From a virus: a stretch of 64,000 nucleotides of DNA. A model generated the notes under the pieces. That model worked only from the letters and a program-made list of their open reading frames with translations. It searched no databases and was not told where the DNA came from. Position 1 is the first letter of the stretch. Each line of letters opens with the position of its first letter. The DNA lies in the IMG/VR virus record IMGVR_UViG_3300023115_000010, positions 1 to 64,000 of that record; one strand, 5' to 3'. Below are positions 44,247-51,819 of the stretch, one piece after another. The translations under genes were made by a program, and so were the position numbers.

Positions 44247-44271
44247 CAAATATATGCGATCAATGTAATAT
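44243..44271 (+). promoter_or_regulatory. Sigma70-type promoter for dNMP-kinase-like gene
   Basis: TTGACA (44243-44248) overlaps the gp13 stop; a 17-bp spacer is followed by TAATAT (44266-44271). The predicted start coincides with or lies just beside ATG 44277, so the mRNA would have no leader. Confidence 0.75.
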
Positions 44272-44276
44272 AACTT

Positions 44277-44786
44277 ATGCGAAAAAAGTTATTGATTGTC
44301 GGACACGGTAGACATGGTAAAGATACAGTCTGCGAAATATTAAGAGATAAACACGGATATAGTTTTGAAAGTAGTAGTGCATTTTGTTCTAAACTGTTCA
44401 TCTATGATATGTTAAAAAAGAAGTATAACTATACTTCGGAAGAAGAATGTTATAAAGACAGACACAATCATAGAGCAGAATGGTATAATGCTATTTGTGA
44501 TTATAACTATCCTGATGCTGCAAAACTTGGTAGAGAAATATTTAAAGCACACGATATTTACTGTGGTTTGCGTAATAAACGTGAATTTTTTGCAATGAAA
44601 AATACTGGTGTTTTTGATTATGCTATCTGGGTGGATCGAGGTGATCATTTGCCACCAGAATCAAAAGACTCAATGAGTATTGAACCGTGGATGGCAGACT
44701 ATCATATTGACAACAATGGAACAGTTGATGATCTAGAGTTTTGGGTAACAGATTTAATATTTTTCTTACATAATAGACGTACTTAA
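44277..44786 (+). CDS. Deoxynucleoside monophosphate kinase-like P-loop protein
   Basis: The 169-aa product starts with a P-loop, 'LLIVGHGRHGKDTVCEIL' (GxxxxGKDT at residues 9-17). Later come 'YPDAAKLGREIFKAHDIYCG' and a basic 'GLRNKREF', plausible nucleotide-binding elements. The GKDT loop and small size recall T4 gp1-type dNMP kinases and related phage kinases, which feed phage DNA synthesis. The lid region is not clear enough for a firm substrate call. It sits among structural genes but has its own host-type promoter, so it may be expressed earlier than its neighbours. No Shine-Dalgarno is present. Confidence 0.75.
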   Translation: MRKKLLIVGHGRHGKDTVCEILRDKHGYSFESSSAFCSKLFIYDMLKKKYNYTSEEECYKDRHNHRAEWYNAICDYNYPDAAKLGREIFKAHDIYCGLRNKREFFAMKNTGVFDYAIWVDRGDHLPPESKDSMSIEPWMADYHIDNNGTVDDLEFWVTDLIFFLHNRRT

Positions 44787-44789
44787 CCG

Positions 44790-44810
44790 CTAAAAACCGG
44801 TGGTTTTTAG
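44790..44810. terminator. Perfect 9-bp hairpin, probable terminator
   Basis: CTAAAAACC-GGT-GGTTTTTAG is a perfect inverted repeat directly after the kinase stop. The T-run lies inside the stem, so as an intrinsic terminator it would be weak; it may instead block RNA decay. Confidence 0.5.
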
Positions 44811-44818
44811 GATTACCT

Positions 44819-44826
44819 GCTAAATA
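44819..44826 (+). promoter_or_regulatory. Late promoter (GCTAAATA) for tail sheath
   Basis: GCTAAATATT is the NCTAAATA variant of the late element. A leader of about 30 nt with TTAAGGAG precedes ATG 44857. Confidence 0.6.
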
Positions 44827-44856
44827 TTACTATAAGCATCCTTAAGGAGAATAATA

Positions 44857-47800
44857 ATGGCAGGATTGACATCACCAGGTGTTCAGGTCTCAGTAATAGA
44901 CGAGAGTTTCTACACTCCGGCTGAACCAGGCACAACACCGCTTATCTTTGTAGCAACAAAGGAAAATAAATCAAATCCAGGCGGTACGGGTATAGCGCCT
45001 GGTACAACAAAAGCCAATGCAGGTAAAGTTTATGTGATGAGTTCACAAAGAGAGCTTGCAGAGACTTTTGGTGATCCACTATTTTATACCGACGAAAATA
45101 ACAACAGTATTCACGGCGGCGAACAAAACGAATATGGTCTACAAGCTGCATACTCATATTTAGGTGTAGCAAACAGAGCATATATTGTTCGTGCAGATCT
45201 TGACTTAGATGGTGTTACAGCAAGTGCAACAGCAACAGCAGGAAAATCAGCAGACGGTGCATATTGGTTTGATACAAATGATTCAAACTATGGTATGTTT
45301 GAATGGAATGGCGAGGCAGCAACAACTACAGGCGGTCAAGCATTTACACTAATCACTCCTATTGTAATCACAGATACAACAAAAGTTGTTGATTATACAG
45401 GCGAAGATTATACACCAAAAGGTTCTGTTGGTATCAACGGAGATTACGCAGTTGTTGCAGTAACAACAACAAATAAACTATGGTACAAAAATAGCACAGG
45501 TGTATGGGTTGAAGTAGGTTCAACTGAATGGAGAGCAAGTCATCCGTTCTTAAAAGGCGTAAATAATAACCCAACTGTAACAGCAGGTAAAACCATTACA
45601 GTTGATTTAGGTTCAGACTCAACTGGTATACAAACAGATATTGTAATGTCAGGTACAACACTTACTGACGTTGTAAGCGATATTAACGGTGCAGGCGTTG
45701 GCGGTTTAACAGCAAAAGCTGTAAACGGTTACTTGCATATTTTCTACACAGGTGCACAAGCAGATACTGTAGCAATATATGGTGATGACGCAACACTTGA
45801 TGCACTAGGATTACCAGCAGATGGCGCAGAACGTGCACTTCCAAAACTAGCTATTGCTGCACACACAGCAGTACCAGAATGGAAATCAACTGATACAACA
45901 CCAAGACCAACAGGTAGTGTTTGGTTCAAAACAACTACACCAAACAGTGGTGCAAATATCTTAGTTAAAACATACAATGCAACCGCAGACGAGTGGAGCG
46001 AAGTAGAGGCTCCTATCTATGCAAACAACCACACTGCATTAAAAGAACTTGACAGCACAGGTGGCGGAGCAAATCTTGCAGTTGGCGCATTATATGTAAT
46101 GTCAAATACATCAGAAGCAACAGATGCATTAGCAAACTTTAAAATCTTTAGAAGAGCAAATGCAGGTGCAACAACAATCACAAGTGCAGTTGTTGGCACA
46201 GGTACTTTTGGTGGAGCAACATACTCGTTTACATTACAAGAAACAAGAAAAAATAGTGCAGCATTAACAAACGCAACTGTATCTTGGACAGCAACAGGTG
46301 TAGCAGCCGACGCAGAAGCACTTGCATCAGCTATTAACGCATCAGGACTTACAAATGTAAGAGCAAGTGTAACTTCAGATAATAGAGTTACAATTTCACA
46401 CAATATAGGTGGTGATATCCGTATCACAGATACAGACGGTTCTATTGGAACAATCTTTACACCATATGTTGCAACAAACACAGCAAGCACTAAAAACTTG
46501 TTCTATAAACCAGGTACTGATTCAAGTTCTAGCCCGCTAGAGTATCTTGCAAGTAACTGGGATGTATTAACATACACTGCAAAAGACGGTGAGCCAACAA
46601 CTACACCAGCAGATGGCGCATTATGGTACAGCAGTGTTGTTGATGAAGTTGATATCATGGTACACGATGGAACTAACTGGAAAGGATATAAGAACGAATA
46701 TGCTGATATGAGTCCAGATGGTCCTATTGTTTCTGCATCGGAGCCAACTGAGCAATCAGATAAATCTGCATTAGTTGACGGAGATATCTGGGTAAGCACA
46801 GCCGATTTAGAAAACTATCCAATGATCTATAGATACAATGGAACAAGTAGCAAATGGGTTCTGCTAGATAAAACAGATCAAACTACAGAAAACGGTGTGC
46901 TATTTGATGATGCTCGTTACAATACAGCAGGCGCAAATAGCGACGAAGAAGGTACGATTGCAGATCTACTTACAAGCGATTACTTAGATCCAGATGCTCC
47001 AGATCCAGCACTATATCCAAAAGGCATGATTCTTTGGAATCTACGTAGAAGCGGATTTAATGTCAAACGCTTTGAGCGTAACTACATTGATGTAGATGGC
47101 GAAAATGCTCGTCAGAGTGATGAAAGCATGGCAGGATATCATCCACATCGTTGGGTAACTGAATCAGCAAACAACCTAGATGGTTCGGGTAGTTTTGGAC
47201 GTAATGCACAACGTAAAGTTGTAGTACAAGCACTACAGGCAGCAGTCAACAACAATGACGATATCCGTGATGATGAAAGAAATGTGTTTAACTTAATTGC
47301 ATCGCCTGGTTATCCAGAACTAATCGGTGAAATGATTACACTGAATACTGATAGAGGACTAACGGCATTTGTTGTAGGCGACTCACCAATGAGACTAGCA
47401 AGTGATACAACATCACTAAGCGAGTGGGCAACAAACAAAAATCTTTCGGCAGAAGATGATAAAAATGGCCTAGTAACTAGTGACGAATATTTGGGTGTTT
47501 ACTATCCAAGTGGATTCACAAGTGACAATGCAGGTAATAATATTGTTGTTCCAGCATCGCACATTGCACTGCGTACTATTGCACTTAATGACCAAGTTGC
47601 TTATCCATGGTTTGCACCAGCAGGTACAAGACGTGGTGGCGTAACTAACGCTACTGCAACAGGTTACATTAATGGCGAAGGCGAGTTTGTAAGCATTGCA
47701 CTAAATGAAGGACAAAGAAATATCCTTTATGAAAACAATGTTAACCCTATCACTTTCCTAAATGGCGCAGGTTTAGTAGTTTACGGACAAAAAACTCGTG

Positions 47801-48138
47801 CAAGAAATGCAAGTGCATTAGACAGAGTTAACGTAGCAAGATTGGTTGTTTACTTACGTGGACAACTTAAGAAACTTGCAAAACCTTACATCTTTGAACC
47901 AAATGATAAGTTTACAAGAGACGAGATTAAGGCAGCAGCAGAAAGTCTAATGTTAGAACTACAAAGTTTAAGAGCTATACAAGACTTCTTGGTAGTTTGT
48001 GATACAACAAACAACACACCAGCAAGAATTGATAGAAACGAACTTTATGTAGACATTGCAATCGAACCAACAAAGGCAGTAGAGTTTATTTACATTCCGC
48101 TACGCCTTAAAAACACAGGAGAGATTTCAGGACTATAA
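44857..48138 (+). CDS. 18: Tail sheath protein, gp18-like, strongly enlarged
   Basis: The N-terminus 'MAGLTSPGVQVSVIDESFYT' and the C-terminus 'AIEPTKAVEFIYIPLRLKN' are standard for contractile sheath proteins. The C-terminal domain also shows 'YPWFAPAGTRRGGVTNATAT' and 'LDRVNVARLVVYLRGQLKK'. At 1093 aa it is far longer than T4 gp18 (659 aa). The extra sequence lies between about residues 130 and 680 and includes repeated short Trp motifs: 'DGAYWFDTNDSNYGMFEWNG', 'KLWYKNSTGVWVEVGSTEW', 'GSVWFKTTTPNSGANILV', 'DGALWYSSVVDEVDIMVHDG' and 'DGDIWVSTADLENYPMIYRY'. These look like outward-facing decoration repeats, inserted while the polymerising core is kept. Confidence 0.95.
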   Translation: MAGLTSPGVQVSVIDESFYTPAEPGTTPLIFVATKENKSNPGGTGIAPGTTKANAGKVYVMSSQRELAETFGDPLFYTDENNNSIHGGEQNEYGLQAAYSYLGVANRAYIVRADLDLDGVTASATATAGKSADGAYWFDTNDSNYGMFEWNGEAATTTGGQAFTLITPIVITDTTKVVDYTGEDYTPKGSVGINGDYAVVAVTTTNKLWYKNSTGVWVEVGSTEWRASHPFLKGVNNNPTVTAGKTITVDLGSDSTGIQTDIVMSGTTLTDVVSDINGAGVGGLTAKAVNGYLHIFYTGAQADTVAIYGDDATLDALGLPADGAERALPKLAIAAHTAVPEWKSTDTTPRPTGSVWFKTTTPNSGANILVKTYNATADEWSEVEAPIYANNHTALKELDSTGGGANLAVGALYVMSNTSEATDALANFKIFRRANAGATTITSAVVGTGTFGGATYSFTLQETRKNSAALTNATVSWTATGVAADAEALASAINASGLTNVRASVTSDNRVTISHNIGGDIRITDTDGSIGTIFTPYVATNTASTKNLFYKPGTDSSSSPLEYLASNWDVLTYTAKDGEPTTTPADGALWYSSVVDEVDIMVHDGTNWKGYKNEYADMSPDGPIVSASEPTEQSDKSALVDGDIWVSTADLENYPMIYRYNGTSSKWVLLDKTDQTTENGVLFDDARYNTAGANSDEEGTIADLLTSDYLDPDAPDPALYPKGMILWNLRRSGFNVKRFERNYIDVDGENARQSDESMAGYHPHRWVTESANNLDGSGSFGRNAQRKVVVQALQAAVNNNDDIRDDERNVFNLIASPGYPELIGEMITLNTDRGLTAFVVGDSPMRLASDTTSLSEWATNKNLSAEDDKNGLVTSDEYLGVYYPSGFTSDNAGNNIVVPASHIALRTIALNDQVAYPWFAPAGTRRGGVTNATATGYINGEGEFVSIALNEGQRNILYENNVNPITFLNGAGLVVYGQKTRARNASALDRVNVARLVVYLRGQLKKLAKPYIFEPNDKFTRDEIKAAAESLMLELQSLRAIQDFLVVCDTTNNTPARIDRNELYVDIAIEPTKAVEFIYIPLRLKNTGEISGL

Positions 48139-48148
48139 TATCATTAAA

Positions 48149-48174
48149 TAGGGGGTTTATAAAAGAACCCCCTA
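48149..48174. terminator. Hairpin between sheath and tube genes
   Basis: TAGGGGGTT (48149-48157) pairs perfectly with AACCCCCTA (48166-48174). There is no T-tract after it. Partial termination or mRNA stabilisation between gp18 and gp19 is likely. Confidence 0.6.
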
Positions 48175-48178
48175 ATAT

Positions 48179-48186
48179 GATAAATA
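48179..48186 (+). promoter_or_regulatory. Late promoter (GATAAATA) for tail tube
   Basis: GATAAATAC follows the hairpin closely. A 20-nt leader with ATAGGAG precedes ATG 48207. Confidence 0.75.
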
Positions 48187-48206
48187 CTTTTGAATAGGAG
48201 TAAAAT

Positions 48207-48815
48207 ATGTCAATAGGTTTAAACAAAATCACAGTACCTAATGCAGGAGCAAATAGTAACGAAGGTTTACTAATGCCAAAGCTACAATATCGCTTCCGTG
48301 TTAGACTCATTAACTTTGGTACAGGTACACCACCTAACTATGAACTTACAAAGCAAGTTATCGATGTAACTAGGCCAAACTTAACATTTGAAAACATGCC
48401 AATTGAAATATACAACTCAAAAGTTAACCTTGCAGGTAAGCACACATGGAGCCCTGTAACACTTAACTTGAGAGATGATGTTTCAAACAATGTGCAAGCT
48501 GCTGTGTCTGCACAGATACAGAAACAGTTTGACTTTGCAGAACAAGCTGCACCAGTTTCAGGACAAGACTACAAGTTTAGAATGGACATTGACATTCTAG
48601 ATGGCGGCAATGGTGCAATCGAAGAAAGAACACTAGATACATGGGCACTATTTGGTTGCTACGTAACAGAAGTTAACTACAATACTTTAGCATACGCAAA
48701 CAACGATCCAGTATCTATCACACTTAACATCCAGTATGATAACGCTATCCAAAATCCAGCAGATGTAACAATCGACGGACCTTTAACAAACAATACGACA
48801 GGGGTAGGCGGCTAA
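48207..48815 (+). CDS. 19: Tail tube protein, gp19-like
   Basis: The 202-aa product has the gp19 pattern: 'LQYRFRVRLINFG', 'QVIDVTRPNLTFENMPIEIY', 'NSKVNLAGKHTWSPVTLNLR', then 'LDTWALFGCYVTEVNYN' and 'DPVSITLNIQYDNAIQ'. It stacks as hexamers to form the inner tube of the contractile tail. Length is close to T4 gp19 (163 aa), with an additional N-terminal arm. It follows the sheath gene as in T4 but has its own late promoter and terminator, allowing independent dosage. Confidence 0.95.
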   Translation: MSIGLNKITVPNAGANSNEGLLMPKLQYRFRVRLINFGTGTPPNYELTKQVIDVTRPNLTFENMPIEIYNSKVNLAGKHTWSPVTLNLRDDVSNNVQAAVSAQIQKQFDFAEQAAPVSGQDYKFRMDIDILDGGNGAIEERTLDTWALFGCYVTEVNYNTLAYANNDPVSITLNIQYDNAIQNPADVTIDGPLTNNTTGVGG

Positions 48816-48840
48816 AGTTTTACAAAACTATTGGCATTTT

Positions 48841-48870
48841 AAAAAGCAAGGATTTTTCCTTGCTTTTTTA
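48841..48870 (+). terminator. Intrinsic terminator after gp19
   Basis: AAAAAGCAAGGA (48841-48852), loop TTTT, TCCTTGCTTTTT (48857-48868): a perfect 12-bp stem whose 3' arm ends in a T-run that continues downstream. Confidence 0.9.
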
Positions 48871-48893
48871 TTTTATGGGTACTTTATTAATAA

Positions 48894-48901
48894 GATAAAT
48901 A
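48894..48901 (+). promoter_or_regulatory. Late promoter (GATAAATA), leaderless type
   Basis: GATAAATACATT runs directly into ATG 48906 with a 4-nt gap and no Shine-Dalgarno. The same ATAAATACATTATG arrangement occurs at 2780-2793. Confidence 0.75.
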
Positions 48902-48905
48902 CATT

Positions 48906-49937
48906 ATGGGAATATTCGACGGTCTTTTTGCAAACAACGTAACAGGTAGTACACTACGTGATTATCAACACGCTTCGAGAGTGTTTGTTGACAATAATAT
49001 GCGTTTGGCTCCAAAACTAAAACATCTTTATCATGTAGTTTTAAACATAAATCCTAATATTACTATTACAACAAACGGTCTTGATAATGTTGCAAAAAGA
49101 GAAATCAATCTCTTGGTTAAACAGTGTGACTTACCAGGTTACCAAATGCGAACAGAAACACTTAACCAATATAATAGAAAAAAAGTTATACAAACAGGTG
49201 TACAATACGATCCTATTAATATGACATGGCATGACGATAGTGCAAATCTTACAAACTTTTTGTGGCAAAAATATTTTGAATATTATTATTCAGATGCTTC
49301 TCATAACTACGATACTTCACCTGTTGTTACAGATCCAGCATATTTAAGAACATCGCAAGGTTTAAATACTGGATATAGTAATGGGGATGTGATGGCGTAT
49401 AAGTTTGGTTTAGATAGACCTGGAAAAACAGACAACTTTTTTACTAGTATTCAAATATTCCAACTACACACTCAAACTTTGCAACCAACTTCTACAAGTT
49501 TTACTTTAATAAATCCACTTATTGATAGTTGGGATCACGACGAAGTAAATAGCGAAGGATCAGAGTTTAAAACAAATAGAATGCGTTTAAGCTATGAAGC
49601 TGTAGTAATGGATTCAAACATAACAGACCCGGGCAACATTCCTGCGGGTTTTGGAGATTTTAAGTACGACCAAACTCCAAGTCCTTTAGGACAAGCAACA
49701 ACAACAAGTCCATTAAGTGGAAGAAATGCACCTCTAAAAGGATCGCAGCAGTTACAAACAAACTCAAACTTATTTGGTTCTAATGTTGTTGTAAATGCAG
49801 CAAATATTTTGCAAAATCCAGGTAGTATAGAAAATGCAGTTGAAAACGTTGTTAGCGGCACTATAGCAGATATTGTTTTTCCTAATAATCAAACTGCACA
49901 AAACATTACACAAGCTGTAATCAAAAGGTTTTTATAA
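48906..49937 (+). CDS. Tail-tube-related baseplate protein (gp48/gp54-like)
   Basis: The 343-aa product shares with tube proteins the order 'NMRLAPKLKHLYHVVLNINP', 'INLLVKQCDLPGYQMRTETL', 'NQYNRKKVIQTGVQYDPINM' and 'TWHDDSANLTNFLWQKYFEY'. These are the two-layer tube-fold strands with a long C-terminal extension rich in Asn/Gln/Ser. Marine T4-like phages carry such proteins as tube initiator or cap (T4 gp54 or gp48), which seed tube growth on the baseplate; which of the two this is cannot be decided here. Its stop is adjacent to the next ATG. Confidence 0.7.
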   Translation: MGIFDGLFANNVTGSTLRDYQHASRVFVDNNMRLAPKLKHLYHVVLNINPNITITTNGLDNVAKREINLLVKQCDLPGYQMRTETLNQYNRKKVIQTGVQYDPINMTWHDDSANLTNFLWQKYFEYYYSDASHNYDTSPVVTDPAYLRTSQGLNTGYSNGDVMAYKFGLDRPGKTDNFFTSIQIFQLHTQTLQPTSTSFTLINPLIDSWDHDEVNSEGSEFKTNRMRLSYEAVVMDSNITDPGNIPAGFGDFKYDQTPSPLGQATTTSPLSGRNAPLKGSQQLQTNSNLFGSNVVVNAANILQNPGSIENAVENVVSGTIADIVFPNNQTAQNITQAVIKRFL

Positions 49938-50303
49938 ATGAGCTACGAAACTACGTTAACAAATAATGATAGTGCAAAGTCCACTAAAAGTTTTTTTACA
50001 AACTATGGAAAAGATAGTATCAACTTTGCAAGTAATGATGTAGATGCAGTTGTTTCTTTTTTTGTATCAAAAGGATTTGAAAAATCAGCAGCTATAAGTA
50101 CAGGGACTTTGATTTTAAATCAAGCTAAAGCCGAAGGCAGACCTGTATTTGAAATCATAGAAACATTAAAAAATCTAGATAAAGTAAAACTAAACGAACT
50201 TGTTACAGCTATTTTAAATACAAATAGAAATAAAATCAGCATACTTGGATTTAGACAAACACCTTCTAATACTTCATTAGAAGAAAGGAATATCGTTGAT
50301 TAA
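49938..50303 (+). CDS. Conserved-type small structural protein, unknown
   Basis: The 121-aa product (MSYETTLTNNDSAKSTKSFF...) has helices around 'DAVVSFFVSKGFEKSAAI' and ends 'ILGFRQTPSNTSLEERNIVD'. Proteins with this helix plan and a terminal 'xIGFxxxxxxxRxI' motif lie near tube and baseplate genes in marine T4-like phages. No function is known to me. It is coupled on both sides: ATG adjoins the previous stop, and its stop overlaps the gp4 start by one base. Confidence 0.65.
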   Translation: MSYETTLTNNDSAKSTKSFFTNYGKDSINFASNDVDAVVSFFVSKGFEKSAAISTGTLILNQAKAEGRPVFEIIETLKNLDKVKLNELVTAILNTNRNKISILGFRQTPSNTSLEERNIVD

Positions 50304-50740
50304 TGGCAAAGTATGCACAAGGCAAGTTTTCACCAAAAAATCCTGACAAATATATAGGTGGGCGAACTCCAACATATAGAAGTAGTTGGGAGTTTGCTTT
50401 TATGAAATTTTGTGACGAACATCCTAGTGTAACAAAATGGGCCAGTGAAGCAATAAAGATTCCATACAGAAACCCTTTTACAGGTAAACATACAATATAT
50501 GTTCCTGATTTTTTTATTGCATATGTAAATGCAAATGGTGAACAAAGAGCTGAACTAATCGAAGTAAAGCCTAGTAATCAAATGACAATGGAAAATGCTG
50601 GACGTAGTAAAAAGAATCAAGCACATGTATTATTAAATCATGCTAAATGGTCAGCTGCTCAAGCATATTGTAAACAAAACAAAATTACATTTAGAGTTGT
50701 AACAGAACAAGATATTTTCCATACAGGTCGTAGAGGATAA
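50303..50740 (+). CDS. 4: Head completion protein, gp4-like (PD-(D/E)XK-type)
   Basis: The 145-aa product matches the T4 gp4 head-completion family: 'GKFSPKNPDKYIGG', 'PTYRSSWEFAFMKFCDEHPS', 'TKWASEAIKIPYRNPFTGKH', then 'TIYVPDFFIA' and 'ELIEVKP'. The PDF and ExK residues look like a PD-(D/E)XK nuclease-fold core (D of VPDF, E and K of IEVKP). In T4 gp4 acts late in head maturation before tail joining. Length equals the family's usual size (about 150 aa). Its stop codon is embedded in the next late promoter. Confidence 0.9.
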   Translation: MAKYAQGKFSPKNPDKYIGGRTPTYRSSWEFAFMKFCDEHPSVTKWASEAIKIPYRNPFTGKHTIYVPDFFIAYVNANGEQRAELIEVKPSNQMTMENAGRSKKNQAHVLLNHAKWSAAQAYCKQNKITFRVVTEQDIFHTGRRG

Positions 50741-50743
50741 ATA
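50736..50743 (+). promoter_or_regulatory. Late promoter (GATAAATA) embedded in gp4 stop codon
   Basis: GATAAATA contains the gp4 TAA stop (50738-50740). The leader to ATG 50769 contains TATAACGGATAATACT and no Shine-Dalgarno; a near copy of that motif lies before the gene at 51271. Confidence 0.65.
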
Positions 50744-50768
50744 ATATTAGTATATAACGGATAATACT

Positions 50769-51251
50769 ATGACAAAAAAACTAGAAAATCTATTTGATTT
50801 GCCTGAAAACAAAGAAATAATAGAAAAAGAAAAAGTTGCTCCACAAGCTCTTCCTGCTTCTGAAGAAACATTAAGAGATATAGAAGAACTTGACAAGATT
50901 GCTGCTGCATTACCACAAGTAAAAGGCTTAGGAGAACTTGCTGATAAAGAACTTAATGAAGTAGCAGATAAAGCAATGCAAGCATATGACGATTTAATGG
51001 ACTTAGGTATGAATGTTGAAAGTCGTTATAGTGGACGTGTGTTTGAAGTTGCAGGTAATATGTTAAAAACAAACTTAGATGCAAAAGTTGCTAAACTAGA
51101 TAAAAAACTCAAAATGGTTGAGCTACAACTTAAGAAACAAAAACTAGATGCAGATTCTGGAGACACAGATGGATTTACAAGCGGCGAGGGTTTTGTAGTA
51201 ACTGATAGAAACAGTTTATTAGAAAGATTAAAGGGTGTAAGTGATAAATAA
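50769..51251 (+). CDS. 16: Terminase small subunit, gp16-like
   Basis: The 160-aa product is helical, with 'LENLFDLPENKEIIEKEKV', the pair 'LPQVKGLGELADKELNEVAD' and 'KAMQAYDDLMDLGMNVESRY', and 'VFEVAGNMLKTNLDAKVAKL' followed by a coiled coil. This matches the marine T4-like gp16 pattern, in which a ring of small subunits regulates the gp17 packaging motor. Length equals T4 gp16 (164 aa). It lies three genes before gp17, whereas T4 has them adjacent. Confidence 0.85.
   Translation: MTKKLENLFDLPENKEIIEKEKVAPQALPASEETLRDIEELDKIAAALPQVKGLGELADKELNEVADKAMQAYDDLMDLGMNVESRYSGRVFEVAGNMLKTNLDAKVAKLDKKLKMVELQLKKQKLDADSGDTDGFTSGEGFVVTDRNSLLERLKGVSDK
51243..51250 (+). promoter_or_regulatory. Late promoter (GATAAATA) embedded in gp16 stop codon
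   Basis: GATAAATAA spans the gp16 stop (TAA 51249-51251). The 20-nt leader GTATAACGGGATAGTACA before ATG 51271 resembles the leader of gp16 itself. Confidence 0.65.
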
Positions 51252-51270
51252 TGTATAACGGGATAGTACA

Positions 51271-51810
51271 ATGAACAGTATCAAAGAAATATTAAACGAA
51301 AGTCACAGAACATATCCTTGGAAAATTGGCATTGCTGGCGATCTTCCTGAAGGTTGTGAACAACAAATAAAAACATGTATGGAAAAATGGGCAGTTGCAA
51401 GTTGGTCAAAAGTCAAAAAAACACCTATTCAAGAACGTCCACTTGATTTTCCGCAACTTGAAAATATTGACGTGCATTACTGGGACGCAGAAGTACGTTA
51501 TCCGAGCACAAGAGAATCTGTTCAAGAATACATTGCAATGTGTTGCGATGTACCAGCAAGTCACATTATTGTAAGACATCCTGACGAACCACAAGAACAA
51601 TATCAAGAAGTAAAAGACGAAAAAGAATATGAACCAATGTTAACACAGGAAGACATGGGCGGCGAAAGTGGTCAAGCAGACGTAGGCTCTACACGAGTAA
51701 TGGATTTGCTTAAAGAACTAGAAAAAGCCAAAAAAGAAAATGGCGATAAAGATTACAAAGCAGAAACACCTGCTGATGATAAAATGAATGATAAAGCTGT
51801 ATTAAGCTAG
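51271..51810 (+). CDS. Unknown protein between terminase genes
   Basis: The 179-aa product has a folded-looking first part ('YPWKIGIAGDLPEGCEQQIK', 'KWAVASWSKVKKTPIQERP', 'VHYWDAEVRYPSTRESVQEY', then 'VPASHIIVRHP') and an acidic, probably disordered tail. No catalytic motif is recognised. The tail ('TRVMDLLKELEKAKKE') includes one helix that could bind a partner. Location between gp16 and gp17 suggests a packaging or head role (inference only). Confidence 0.7.
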   Translation: MNSIKEILNESHRTYPWKIGIAGDLPEGCEQQIKTCMEKWAVASWSKVKKTPIQERPLDFPQLENIDVHYWDAEVRYPSTRESVQEYIAMCCDVPASHIIVRHPDEPQEQYQEVKDEKEYEPMLTQEDMGGESGQADVGSTRVMDLLKELEKAKKENGDKDYKAETPADDKMNDKAVLS

Positions 51811-51819
51811 GAGATTATT

